From: Qipengyuania mesophila
GTDB taxonomy: Bacteria > Pseudomonadota > Alphaproteobacteria > Sphingomonadales > Sphingomonadaceae
Assembly (NCBI RefSeq): GCF_019711655.1
Contig: NZ_JAIGNU010000002.1
Span: forward strand, 186,001-250,000
DNA: 64,000 bases
Direction of reading: 5' to 3'
The stretch's first letter is position 1. Each line of letters begins with the position of its first letter. Below the pieces are notes generated by a model. The model was not told the DNA's origin. It was given only the letters and a program-made list of their open reading frames with translations, and made no database searches. Both the position numbers and the translations under genes were made by a program. Below are positions 54,536 through 63,290 of the stretch, piece by piece.

Positions 54536-55486
54536 ATGCGGAAATTTCTCCTGGCTGGTGTCGCCTCGACGCTGGTCCTCGCCGGATGCAGCGGATCCAA
54601 GAACGAAGCGACCGAGCGTATGTCCACGGTCGACGGCGAAGCCGAATCGATGGCCAGCTACGACATCGCGGAACCGCCTCCCGCTCCGGCGGCCGTGGTC
54701 GAAGAGGCGCGATACGGCGACTCCGGGAGCATGGCCGGGGCAGGCACGATCCCCGTCGGCGTGCCGCAGGTGGCCTATCGCTACGCCTATGGCTTCCGCC
54801 TTCCCTCCGACGCGATCCGCCCCCTGCAGGAACGCCATGCCGACATGTGCGAGGCCAAGGGCCCCGACGTCTGCCGGATCATCTCGATGGACCAGGCGGA
54901 AAACGAGGGCGACTATGCCCAGGGCAGCCTGACACTCGCTGTCCGCGCCCGCGACGCGCGCACCTTCGGCAAGGAGCTCGCCAATGCGAGCGGCAGGGTG
55001 GACGGCGAACTCGTCTCCTCCTCGATCGAGGGCGAGGACCTGTCGAAGAACATCGTCGACACCGAGGCGCGGCTGCGCGCCCGCACCGTCCTGCGCGACC
55101 GGCTGATGGAGGTGCTGCGCAATCGCAAGGGCACCGTCTCCGAACTCGTCGCCGCCGAACGCGGCGTGGCGCAGGTCAACGAGGAGATCGACCAGGCGAC
55201 CAGCTGGCTCACCGAAATGCGCGGCCGCGTCGCCTATTCGAACATGACCGTCACCTATGAAAGCGGCAAGCCCGCCACCGGCAGCTTCGCCGAGCCGATC
55301 CGCAGCGCGTGGAATTCGCTGGGCGGCATCTTCGGCACGATGATCAGCCTGCTGATCGTGCTGCTCGCCGTGGTCGTGCCGCTCGGGCTGCTGGTGTGGC
55401 TCGGCGCCAAGGCGTCGCGGAAGCTCGGCCTGACGACCGGCATCGGCGCGGGATGGACCCGGCCCGAAGAAGCCGAAAGCGCCTGA
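54536..55486 (+). CDS. DUF4349 lipoprotein, copy 1
   Basis: The 316-residue protein has lipobox LVLAGC (C18), an acidic linker (about 20-75), then VAYRYAYGFRLPSDAIRPLQERHADMCE and the DUF4349 core with a coiled coil (DTEARLRARTVLRDRLMEVL, VNEEIDQATSWL), and a C-terminal membrane helix (TMISLLIVLLAVVVPLGLLVWL). It is thus anchored at both ends. Two cysteines near C103/C112 may pair. The role is unknown; relatives are envelope proteins. Promoter lies in the AT-rich bases 54440-54500. Confidence 0.88.
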   Translation: MRKFLLAGVASTLVLAGCSGSKNEATERMSTVDGEAESMASYDIAEPPPAPAAVVEEARYGDSGSMAGAGTIPVGVPQVAYRYAYGFRLPSDAIRPLQERHADMCEAKGPDVCRIISMDQAENEGDYAQGSLTLAVRARDARTFGKELANASGRVDGELVSSSIEGEDLSKNIVDTEARLRARTVLRDRLMEVLRNRKGTVSELVAAERGVAQVNEEIDQATSWLTEMRGRVAYSNMTVTYESGKPATGSFAEPIRSAWNSLGGIFGTMISLLIVLLAVVVPLGLLVWLGAKASRKLGLTTGIGAGWTRPEEAESA

Positions 55487-55510
55487 TCGGAGATTCAACC
55501 TGACACAAGG

Positions 55511-55542
55511 AGCCTCGCCGCAGCGATGCGGCGGGGCTTTTT
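55511..55542 (+). terminator. rho-independent terminator with GCGA loop
   Basis: AGCCTCGCCGCA (55511-55522) pairs with TGCGGCGGGGCT (55527-55538) over GCGA and runs into TTTTT. It lies between the two DUF4349 genes, so each probably has its own message. Confidence 0.9.
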
Positions 55543-55598
55543 GAATAGTTGTATCCAGACCGTTCTGTGGCAAAAACATTGCGTAAGCGGAGGGAAAT

Positions 55599-56597
55599 GT
55601 GAAGAAATCGATCTGTGTGGCCACACTCGCCCTCGCTCTAATCACAGGATGCAACGACACTTCGGAAGACGAGGCCTCGCCGCGCGCGATGATCGCTCAG
55701 GTCGATCCTGATTCAGGGAGAGAGGGTGCTCCGCGGAATTCGTTCGGCTTCATGGAAGCGATGGAACAAGGCGGGGTGGACGTTACAGGCAGGGAAAGCC
55801 AGGCGCTCCGCAAGGCTACGCTGCGCAATGCCGTCGACATAATTGAAGAGGACACGCCCACCCTTCCCCAGGCAGAGCGGCCCGAGAAGGGCCAAATCGC
55901 CTATTCTTATGGCTTCGGTTTCCGGATCGACGGAGACAAGATCGGCCGGTTGCAGGCGGCCCATGTCGCTATGTGCGAAGCGATGGGGCCAAATTGCCGG
56001 ATCCTGCGCATGTCAGCGGCGAGCATGGACAGCTGGGACGGCTATGGTGAACTGCAGCTCCAGATCGCAAGCGACAAAGTCAGGACTTTCGGGGACGGTA
56101 TTGCCGAGCCGGCGGAAGATATTGGCGGGGAACTCGTCTCCTCGGTTCGCGATGGCGAGGATTTGTCCGAACAGATCATCGACACCGAGGCGCGGCTCGC
56201 TTCGAGGCTGTTGCTACGCGACAAGCTGACCGCCATTCTCGCCGGCAACCGCGGCTCGGTCGACGAACTGGTCAAGGCCGAGAAAGCGGTCGCCGAAGTC
56301 AACGAGGAAATCGACGCCACTCGCACCAAGCTGGAGAAATTCCGCAACCGCATCCGCTTCAGCGACGTGAAGATCGAATACGAGCCATATTTTGGCCAGT
56401 CGCAGGTGGGATTCGGGATGCCGGTGATGCAGGCGCTGCGATCGATTGGCTCGACGCTCGGGGGAGCCACCGCAGCGCTGATCTACGCGCTGACCGCGCT
56501 TGTTCCGTTTATCCTGTTCGTCCTGTTGCTGCGCTGGGTGCTACACCGGTTCGGAATGCGGCTTCGCTTCTGGAAGGACCGCAGAAACGAGGCCTAG
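55599..56597 (+). CDS. DUF4349 lipoprotein, copy 2 (tandem paralogue)
   Basis: The 332-residue protein starts at GTG 55599 with AGGGAAAT upstream. Lipobox LITGC (C18), a longer acidic N-terminal region, then YSYGFGFRIDGDKIGRLQ, GELVSSVRDGEDLSEQIIDTEARL, VNEEIDATRTKLEKF and a C-terminal helix (ALTALVPFILFVLLLRWVL). The order and many residues match copy 1 in the preceding gene; the N-terminal quarter has diverged and is AT-richer. Its stop overlaps the stop of the convergent ferredoxin gene. Confidence 0.88.
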   Translation: MKKSICVATLALALITGCNDTSEDEASPRAMIAQVDPDSGREGAPRNSFGFMEAMEQGGVDVTGRESQALRKATLRNAVDIIEEDTPTLPQAERPEKGQIAYSYGFGFRIDGDKIGRLQAAHVAMCEAMGPNCRILRMSAASMDSWDGYGELQLQIASDKVRTFGDGIAEPAEDIGGELVSSVRDGEDLSEQIIDTEARLASRLLLRDKLTAILAGNRGSVDELVKAEKAVAEVNEEIDATRTKLEKFRNRIRFSDVKIEYEPYFGQSQVGFGMPVMQALRSIGSTLGGATAALIYALTALVPFILFVLLLRWVLHRFGMRLRFWKDRRNEA

Positions 56598-56923
56598 AAC
56601 CGGCGCATATCGTGGCTTTCCGCGGGGATGCGCACGGTGAGGCCGTCCATCTCCGCAGTGAGGTCGATCTGGCAGGAGAGACGGCTGGTGCGCGCGACGC
56701 CGGCGGCGAGGTCGAGCATGTCCTCTTCCTCCTCGCTCGCCTCCTCGAGCCGGTCGAACCATTCCGGGGCGACCACCACGTGGCAGGTCGAGCAGGCCAT
56801 CTGGCCCTCGCAGGTACCCTCGAGCGGGAGGCCCGCCGCCTGCGCGACGCGCAGGAGGTTGTCGCCGGGTTCGGCCTCGGCTGTGACGGTCTCACCCTTC
56901 GAGGTGACGAATTCGATCTTCAC
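56594..56923 (-). CDS. [2Fe-2S] ferredoxin, ISC/adrenodoxin type
   Basis: The 109-residue protein has Fe-S ligands C-x5-C-x2-C (CEGQMACSTC, residues about 38-47) and a fourth Cys in RLSCQIDL (about 84), the vertebrate/ISC-type pattern. It shuttles electrons in iron-sulfur assembly or to a P450. It is the last gene of an operon with two cysteine desulfurases; its start overlaps the upstream stop by 4 bases, supporting a role in sulfur or cluster assembly. Confidence 0.93.
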   Translation of the reverse strand: MKIEFVTSKGETVTAEAEPGDNLLRVAQAAGLPLEGTCEGQMACSTCHVVVAPEWFDRLEEASEEEEDMLDLAAGVARTSRLSCQIDLTAEMDGLTVRIPAESHDMRRF

Positions 56924-57996
56924 AGTCCCTGCGCCTCCGCTGCGGCGTTGATCTTGCCCGCTGCCTGTTCGATGTCCTCGAGCGTGGTGTAGCGGCCGAA
57001 GCCGAGCCGGATCGAGCTCTTCGCCTGCTTGTCGCTCAGCCCGATGGCCTTGAGCACATGGCTCGGGCGGCCCGAGCCGCTAGCGCAGGCCGATCCGGCG
57101 GAGAACATCACATCGCGCACCTCGCTCATCAGCCGCCCGACGTCGAGCCCCTTGCGGCGGATGTTGAGATTGCCGTGCCAGCGCGCCTCGTCGCTGCCAT
57201 TCAATGTCCAGTCGCCGAAGAGATCGCGCGCGCGGTGCCAGAGCTTTTCGACATGGTCGCGGTCCTGCTCCATCCGGTCCTTCGCCTCGGCCGCCGCGGC
57301 GCCCATCCCCGCGATCAGCGCAGGGCTGAGCGTGCCCGAGCGCAGGCCGAATTCCTGCCCGCCGCCGGTCTGGACCTCGTGCAGGTCGAGCCCGTTCCGC
57401 AGCCACAGCGCGCCGATGCCCTTGGGGCCGTGGAACTTGTGCGCCGATATGGCGATCATGTCGGCCCCGGTCAGCTCGATCTTGCCATAGGCCTGCACCG
57501 CATCGCACAGGAACAGCGCGTTGTTTTCCTTGGCCTTGCGATGCCACTCGACGGTGGGCTGGATGGTGCCGATCTCGTTGTTGACCTGCATCACGCAGAC
57601 CAGCCGCGTATCGGCGGGCAGGTCTTGCCTGGTGTTGCACTGGCCGTTCTTCGCGACATTGAGCATGTGGCTCGCCCCCGCATCCTGCGCGGTATCGCCG
57701 ACCGCCGAATGCTCGATGGCCGAGTAGGAGACTGTACCACCCCGACCCGATCCGCGGATCGCCAGATTGAGCGCTTCGGTCGCGCCGGAGGTGAAGATCA
57801 CGCGGCCATTGGGCGGGAACAGCGCGGCGACCTGGTCACGCGCCAGTTCGATCGCGGCCTTCGCCTGGCGGCCCATGCGATGCGCGCTATGCGGATTGCC
57901 GAAGCCGGTGCCGCCCGGCCCGTCGAGCCAGCGCAGCATGGCATCGCGCGCCTCGGGAGCGAGCGGGGTGGTGGCCTGGTAGTCGAGGTAGATCAT
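56920..57996 (-). CDS. cysteine desulfurase (class V aminotransferase), canonical copy
   Basis: The 358-residue PLP enzyme has YLDYQATTP at the N-terminus, PLP lysine K187 (SAHKFHGPKG) and active-site Cys C304 in GSACASGSG with SHVLKAIG after it, the NifS/IscS group I pattern. It forms persulfide sulfur from cysteine for Fe-S clusters or tRNA thiolation. ATG 57996 overlaps the stop of the upstream paralogue by 4 bases. The Suf/Isc scaffold genes are not in the window. Confidence 0.94.
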   Translation of the reverse strand: MIYLDYQATTPLAPEARDAMLRWLDGPGGTGFGNPHSAHRMGRQAKAAIELARDQVAALFPPNGRVIFTSGATEALNLAIRGSGRGGTVSYSAIEHSAVGDTAQDAGASHMLNVAKNGQCNTRQDLPADTRLVCVMQVNNEIGTIQPTVEWHRKAKENNALFLCDAVQAYGKIELTGADMIAISAHKFHGPKGIGALWLRNGLDLHEVQTGGGQEFGLRSGTLSPALIAGMGAAAAEAKDRMEQDRDHVEKLWHRARDLFGDWTLNGSDEARWHGNLNIRRKGLDVGRLMSEVRDVMFSAGSACASGSGRPSHVLKAIGLSDKQAKSSIRLGFGRYTTLEDIEQAAGKINAAAEAQGL

Positions 57997-59093
57997 GCCT
58001 TCGCCAACTCAAGCCATACCTCGCAGAAGCGTTCCACCTCTTCGCGGGTCGTGTTCCAGCCGAGCGAGACGCGGATCGTGTTGGCAGCAACCTCGGGCTC
58101 GACCTGCATCGCTTCGAGCACGCGGCTGGTCTTCATCGTCCCGCTCGAGCAGGCGCTACCCTGCGAAACCGCGATCCCCGCCATGTCGAAGCGCATCACC
58201 TGCGCTGTGGCGCTCATCTTGGGCATGGCGATGGCGCGGATGAACATGGATGTCATGCCGTTACCATCGACGATTGCCCCCCCTGAGTTCCAGACCGCGT
58301 CGGCAAGATCGATGAGAGCGTCGCCAACGCCTTCACTGTCTTCCAAATAGGCCGGAGAACACGCTTCCAAGGCGGCCGCAAAACCAAGTGCCCCCGGCAA
58401 ATTCTCGGTTCCCTGTCGGTACCCACGCTCGTGGCCACCACTCGGCTCGAGCATGGCAAAATCCTTGACGAGCAACGCCCCGATTCCAATCGGCCCGCCC
58501 AACTTGTGCGCTGAAACCACCGCCATGTCGCAATCCGGCATTTCATGCTTGCCCGCATTCTGAGAGCAGTCGCACAGCAGGAGCGAACCGTGCATTTGGG
58601 TAATCGGATAATAGTCGAACATCGGCTGGATAACGCCGGTCTCCGAATTGACTGCTTGTATCGCAACCACCGCTTCGCTGCCCTTGGATAGCAAGCCACC
58701 AAGGTAGTCAGGGTCGATAAGGGGGATGGCGCCAAATTTCAGGATCTCCGCGCTTGGCGCTGCGCGACCAACGGCATCGTGTTCGATCGGACTGATAATC
58801 TGTCGGGAGGGTTTTGCACGCTGCAAGCCGATAGCCAACGCCTCGCTCGCACCCGAGGTGAAGATCACCTCGCCCTGCCAGCCGAGCGTCGCCTTTACCC
58901 GCTCGCGCGCGTCCTCGAGCAGGCTGCGCGCCTTGCGGCCCTCGGCATGCGGGCTGCTCGGATTGGCCCACAGCGCGAAGCCCTCCTCCATCGCCTTGCG
59001 CGCCTCGGGGCGCAGCGGGCTGGTGGCGGCGTGGTCGAGATAGATGCGGTTCGCGATGGGACATGCTCGAAATGATTGCGATTTGGGCAACAA
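57993..59093 (-). CDS. cysteine desulfurase-like protein, divergent copy
   Basis: The 366-residue paralogue of the next gene downstream has IYLDHAATSPLRPEA, K197 (SAHKLGGP) and C315 (GSACSSG). TTG 59093 is the only usable start I see before homology begins. The central part, about residues 85-278 (58260-58840), is distinctly AT-richer than both ends, as if replaced by recombination. Catalytic residues are kept. It may pair with the downstream copy as a heterodimer or serve another acceptor. Confidence 0.88.
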   Translation of the reverse strand: MLPKSQSFRACPIANRIYLDHAATSPLRPEARKAMEEGFALWANPSSPHAEGRKARSLLEDARERVKATLGWQGEVIFTSGASEALAIGLQRAKPSRQIISPIEHDAVGRAAPSAEILKFGAIPLIDPDYLGGLLSKGSEAVVAIQAVNSETGVIQPMFDYYPITQMHGSLLLCDCSQNAGKHEMPDCDMAVVSAHKLGGPIGIGALLVKDFAMLEPSGGHERGYRQGTENLPGALGFAAALEACSPAYLEDSEGVGDALIDLADAVWNSGGAIVDGNGMTSMFIRAIAMPKMSATAQVMRFDMAGIAVSQGSACSSGTMKTSRVLEAMQVEPEVAANTIRVSLGWNTTREEVERFCEVWLELAKA

Positions 59094-59171
59094 ACCCTAT
59101 ATAGCGCGCAACCTCGCGCAAGCCCTCTCGGGGGCCGAGCCCATGAAAATTTCGACCAGGGTACACCTCCC

Positions 59172-59828
59172 ATGCCGACCGTGATCTTTCCCGGCCCCGA
59201 AGGCCGTCTCGAAGGCCGTTTCTCCCCCGCGCCGCGCCCGCGCGCGCCGGTGGCAATGATCCTCCACCCGCACCCGCAGGGCGGCGGCACGATGAACGAG
59301 CAGATCACGCAGCGGCTCTACAAGACCTTCGTCAACCGCGGCTTCGCGACGCTGCGCTTCAACTTCCGCGGCGTCGGCCGCAGCCAAGGCAGCTTCGACA
59401 ACGGCATCGGCGAACTGTCCGATGCCGCCAGTGCGCTCGACTGGGTGCAGCAGGTCCATCCCGAAGCGCAGGTGACCTGGGTCGCGGGCGTGAGCTTCGG
59501 CGCGCTGATCGGCATGCAGCTGCTCATGCGCCGCCCCGAGATCCGCGGCTGGATTTCGGTCGGCGCACCGGCGAGCATGTACGATTTCTCCTTCCTCGCC
59601 CCCTGCCCGGCGAGCGGCATCTTCATCCACGGCGCGCAGGACACGGTGGTCCAGCCGCAGGCGGTGACCAAGCTGGTCGAGAAGCTGCGCACGCAGAAGC
59701 ACATCACCGTGCATCACGAGGAAATCCCGCGCGCCAACCACTTCTTCGAGAACGAACAGGCCGAGCTGATGAAGTCGGTCGACAACTATCTCGATTTCCG
59801 CCTCGACCCGAGCTGCCCGATCAAGTGA
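59172..59828 (+). CDS. alpha/beta hydrolase (dienelactone hydrolase/peptidase-like)
   Basis: The 218-residue protein has HPHPQGGGTMNEQI, FNFRGVGRSQG, nucleophile elbow AGVSFGA (Ser about 116), acid in HGAQDTVV and His in RANHFF. This small hydrolase family often sits next to cysteine desulfurase/Suf genes in alphaproteobacteria. ATG 59172 is set by the MPTVIFPGPEGRLEG start. It is divergent from the desulfurase pair across 78 bases. Substrate unknown. Confidence 0.87.
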   Translation: MPTVIFPGPEGRLEGRFSPAPRPRAPVAMILHPHPQGGGTMNEQITQRLYKTFVNRGFATLRFNFRGVGRSQGSFDNGIGELSDAASALDWVQQVHPEAQVTWVAGVSFGALIGMQLLMRRPEIRGWISVGAPASMYDFSFLAPCPASGIFIHGAQDTVVQPQAVTKLVEKLRTQKHITVHHEEIPRANHFFENEQAELMKSVDNYLDFRLDPSCPIK

Positions 59829-59977
59829 TCGGGCGGGCCGCGCGCCCTCCTGACAGTCCGGCAACCCCAAGGTTGCGGAATGCAACGCGAAAACGCTTGC
59901 CTCTTGTATGTTACGTTGTAACATTGCTCACATGGAGTCGCACGAACGGCTCCGGCGTTGGAAGAGGAGCACTACCC

Positions 59978-60643
59978 ATGTCCTATATCGACCAGACCCG
60001 CAGGCCCTCGCCCGCCAGCATGGCGGCGGTCGTCGGGGTGCATGCGGCGATCGCGGCGGCGCTGATCGCCGGGCTGACGGTGAGCGGGGTAATCGCCACC
60101 GAAGACGGACCGCTCGTGTCGACCGAGTACGATCTGCCCAAGCCCCCGCCGCCCGAACGCATCGACCCTATCGAACCGAGCGCGACGCGGCCCGCCAACC
60201 CTGTGGTCCACGTACCCAAGCCCAAGTTCGACATCGCCCCGGTCGAACCGACCATCCCCACCACGCCCTTCGTGTTGCCGCCGGTCCCCACCCCGCAGCC
60301 GGGCCTCAACCGCGAATTGCCCAAGCCGTTGCCGCAGCCGGGCTTCGATCCGGTCGGTGCCAAGCCGCGCAACGACCCGGCAAGCTGGCTGAGCGACAAC
60401 GACTACCGGCCCAGCTGGGCGCGGCGCGAACTGACCGGGCTGGCGCGCTTCCGGCTCGAGATCGCCGCCAGTGGCAAGGTCACCCGCTGCACCGTGACCG
60501 GCTCGACCGGCCACGACGAACTCGACCAGGCGACCTGCGCGCTGGTCACGCGGCGGGCGCGCTTCGAACCCGCGCGCGGCACCAGCGGCGAACCCGTCGC
60601 CGGCAGCTATGCCGGCGCGGTGCAATGGGAGTTGCCGCGCTAG
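59978..60643 (+). CDS. tonB: energy transducer TonB
   Basis: The 221-residue protein has an N-terminal helix (about 15-38), a long Pro-rich spacer (KPPPPERIDPIEP ... PTPQPGLNRELPKPLPQPG) to cross the periplasm, and a C-terminal TonB domain (YRPSWARRELTGLARFRLEIAASGKVTRCTVTGSTG). It would energise receptors such as the two in this window, though exbB/exbD are not here. ATG 59978 has AAGAGGAGC upstream. It converges on a small membrane gene. Confidence 0.92.
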   Translation: MSYIDQTRRPSPASMAAVVGVHAAIAAALIAGLTVSGVIATEDGPLVSTEYDLPKPPPPERIDPIEPSATRPANPVVHVPKPKFDIAPVEPTIPTTPFVLPPVPTPQPGLNRELPKPLPQPGFDPVGAKPRNDPASWLSDNDYRPSWARRELTGLARFRLEIAASGKVTRCTVTGSTGHDELDQATCALVTRRARFEPARGTSGEPVAGSYAGAVQWELPR

Positions 60644-60650
60644 GCGCGGG

Positions 60651-60860
60651 TCAGCGGGCGCCCTGCTCGAGCTTGTCGAGCGGGGCCTCGCCGCCCGCAT
60701 CGGGCAGCGTCCAGATCGCGACATTGACCAGCGCGATCGCCGCCAGGAGCACCATCAGCAGGGCGTTCTTCGCATTGCCCGTACGGCGCCAGAGGAAGAA
60801 GGCGCCGACGAGCAGGGCCAGCGCAGCGAGAACGGTGATCGAGAGCACGGCATCGAGCAT
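60651..60860 (-). CDS. small two-helix membrane protein, unknown function
   Basis: The 69-residue protein has two helices (LSITVLAALALLVGAFFLW and ALLMVLLAAIALVNVAIW) separated by RRTGNAKN, with a short acidic/basic tail. ATG 60860. No ribosome site is clear. It stands between tonB and the DUF3597 gene, divergent from the latter. Function not recognised. Confidence 0.6.
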   Translation of the reverse strand: MLDAVLSITVLAALALLVGAFFLWRRTGNAKNALLMVLLAAIALVNVAIWTLPDAGGEAPLDKLEQGAR

Positions 60861-60955
60861 GTGATCGCATTAACCGGTTGCGCTCCTGCGGCAAGTCTCC
60901 TCACCGGAACACGGCCATCCTTCACCCGTTCGATTGGGGCAAAGGAGACAATCCC

Positions 60956-61333
60956 ATGAGCATTTTCAGCAAGATCAAGGACGCGATTTTCGGCAAGAAG
61001 GCCGAAGCGCGCGAAGCCCCCCGAACTCAGCCTTCCGGCCATGGCACGACCGACGCGCCTGTCATAGAGGCCCAGCCAAGGCCGGTCATCGACGTTGAAA
61101 ACCACCTCGATTCGATGCCCGGCGCGGACAGCCTCAACTGGCGGACCTCGATCGTCGACCTGATGAAGCTGCTCGGCATCGATTCCGATTACGAAGCACG
61201 CAAGGCGCTTGCGATCGAGATGGGCCGCGAGGACTACGCGGGCACCGCGGAAGACAACATATGGCTCCACCGGCGCGTGATGAACGGCCTCGCGGCCAAT
61301 GGCGGCAAGGTCCCCGCAGAATTCCTCGATTGA
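60956..61333 (+). CDS. DUF3597 family protein
   Basis: The 125-residue protein starts MSIFSKIKDAIFGKKAEA and contains SLNWRTSIVDLMKLLGIDSDYEARKALAIEMG and NIWLHRRVMNGLAANGGKVPAE, the DUF3597 signature. The family is small, cytoplasmic and of unknown function. ATG 60956 has AAAGGAGACAATCCC upstream. Monocistronic by spacing; the DUF885 gene follows 36 bases later. Confidence 0.92.
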   Translation: MSIFSKIKDAIFGKKAEAREAPRTQPSGHGTTDAPVIEAQPRPVIDVENHLDSMPGADSLNWRTSIVDLMKLLGIDSDYEARKALAIEMGREDYAGTAEDNIWLHRRVMNGLAANGGKVPAEFLD

Positions 61334-61369
61334 TTTGACAGGCATGCGCGCGGCCCGCACACCGCGCGC

Positions 61370-63235
61370 ATGACCCAGACCAGCTTCGACATCACCCGTC
61401 GCCAGGCCCTTGCCGGGCTCGGCGCCACCTCCGCCCTCGCGCTCACCGGTTGCGCGGCGACCGCGCGCCCCGAGGCCATCGTCCGTGCGCAGGCGATCGG
61501 GGCCGAGCGGCTGCTCGAAGTGGTCGGTTACAACCTGCTCGAGCACGAGCCCGGACGGGCCACCGAGCTGGGTGTCGATACTGGCGCGCACTACCATTTG
61601 CGCGGCAAGCTCGAGGACCAGTCGCCCGAGGGCCAGCAGGCCTATGCCGCCACGCTGCGACAGGACCTCGCCCGCGTCCGCGCCTTCCCGCGCGAGGGGC
61701 TCGACGATGCGACGCTGACCAGCCTCGAGGTGGTCGAGAGCGCCTATGCGCTCGCGCTCGACGGTTTCGCCCTTCCCTATGGCGACACGCCGGTCGGCAA
61801 CTGGCGGACCGCCCCCTATGTCGTGATCCAGAACGTCGGCGAGTATCTTGCGCTGCCGCGTTTCATGCAGTCGAACCACAAGGTCGAGAACGGCGACGAT
61901 GCCGACGCCTATATCGAGCGCATGGAGCAAATGCCCGCGACCTTCGCAGGCGAACTCGAGCGCATTCGCGCCGCGCGCGGCATGGGAGTCGTCCCACCCG
62001 GCTTCCTGCTCGACAAGGCCATGCGCCAGATGGAACAGACCATCGCCAGCGCGGGGAAGGGCGAACTCTTCGCCGACGACCTGCGCACCAAGCTCAAGGC
62101 CAAGGGCATGCCCGAAAGCCATGCCAACCGCGCGCTCACTCTCGAAAGCGGGCCAATCGCCGAAGCGCTGAATAGCCAGCTTGAAGAACTACGCGCGGAG
62201 CGCGCGGTGGCGAGCGACGATCCGGGAATTTCGGCGCGGCCGCATGGCGAGCAGTTCTACGACTGGGCGCTGCGGTCGAGCACCACCACGCAGCTCTCGC
62301 CCGACGAGGTCCACCGGCAGGGGCTCGAGGAACTCGAGGCGCTGCACGCACGGATGGATCCGATCCTGCGCGATATCGGCTACACCACCGGCTCGGTAGG
62401 CGAACGCATGCAAGCGCTCGCAGCGGACCCGCGCTACCAGTTTCCCGAAGGCGATGTAGGCCGGGCCGAGATCATGGATTTCATCCACGAGCGGATCGAC
62501 TGGATCAGGGCGCAGATGCCGCGCGCCTTCCACACGCTGGTCGACCCCAATCTAGAAGTGGTCCGCATCCCGCCGGCCGAGGAAGTCGGTGCCCCGGGCG
62601 CCTATGGCGGCGCGGGCAGCAAGGACGGGACGATCCCCGGCCGCTTCTGGATCAACCTCCGCACGACCGACCTGCATCGGAAGTACGACCTTGCCGACCT
62701 GACCTTCCACGAGACCATCCCCGGCCATGTATGGGAGGGCGAATTCTCCAACCGCCTTCCGCTGATCCGCTCGATCCTTGCCTTCAACCCCTTCAGCGAA
62801 GGCTGGGCGCTGTACGGCGAACAGCTTGGCGACGAACTCGGCGCCTATGACGATTTCGCGGTCGGACGCCTCGGCTATCTCCAGAGCCTCGCCTTCCGCG
62901 CCTGCCGCATGGTCGTCGACACGGGCCTCCACGCCAAGGGCTGGAGCCGCGCGCAGGCGGTCGATTTCTTCGTCACCCGCAACGGCAACAAGCCGACCGA
63001 GGTCGACAGCGAGGTCGATCGCTATTGCAGCTGGCCGGGCCAGGCGACCGGCTACAAGCTCGGCCACAGCCGCATCGTCGGCCAGCGCGAGCGTGCGCAG
63101 CGAGAACTGGGCCCGGCCTATGATTTCAAGGGCTTCAACGACGCGGTCGTGCTCGGCGGCAATGTCCCGATGGACGTGCTGGAAAAGACCATCACGCGCC
63201 ATATCGAGCATGCGAAGATGACGCATTCGTCATAG
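61370..63235 (+). CDS. DUF885 family protein, Tat-exported lipoprotein
   Basis: The 621-residue protein has a twin-arginine start (TRRQALAG, R10-R11) and lipobox LTGC (C28), so it is folded before export and then lipidated. The metal-like motif FHETIPGH (H447/E448/H452) is the DUF885 HExxxGH site, expected to bind zinc as in carboxypeptidase-like M32/M49 relatives. RACRMVVDTGLHAKGW and SWPGQATGYKLG follow. Probably an envelope peptidase. ATG 61370 set by the Tat signal. Confidence 0.9.
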   Translation: MTQTSFDITRRQALAGLGATSALALTGCAATARPEAIVRAQAIGAERLLEVVGYNLLEHEPGRATELGVDTGAHYHLRGKLEDQSPEGQQAYAATLRQDLARVRAFPREGLDDATLTSLEVVESAYALALDGFALPYGDTPVGNWRTAPYVVIQNVGEYLALPRFMQSNHKVENGDDADAYIERMEQMPATFAGELERIRAARGMGVVPPGFLLDKAMRQMEQTIASAGKGELFADDLRTKLKAKGMPESHANRALTLESGPIAEALNSQLEELRAERAVASDDPGISARPHGEQFYDWALRSSTTTQLSPDEVHRQGLEELEALHARMDPILRDIGYTTGSVGERMQALAADPRYQFPEGDVGRAEIMDFIHERIDWIRAQMPRAFHTLVDPNLEVVRIPPAEEVGAPGAYGGAGSKDGTIPGRFWINLRTTDLHRKYDLADLTFHETIPGHVWEGEFSNRLPLIRSILAFNPFSEGWALYGEQLGDELGAYDDFAVGRLGYLQSLAFRACRMVVDTGLHAKGWSRAQAVDFFVTRNGNKPTEVDSEVDRYCSWPGQATGYKLGHSRIVGQRERAQRELGPAYDFKGFNDAVVLGGNVPMDVLEKTITRHIEHAKMTHSS

Positions 63236-63290
63236 ATTTTTCGCGTTCCCCGGCTAGTCTCTACGTCGATACACAGACGGGGGTCGCACC

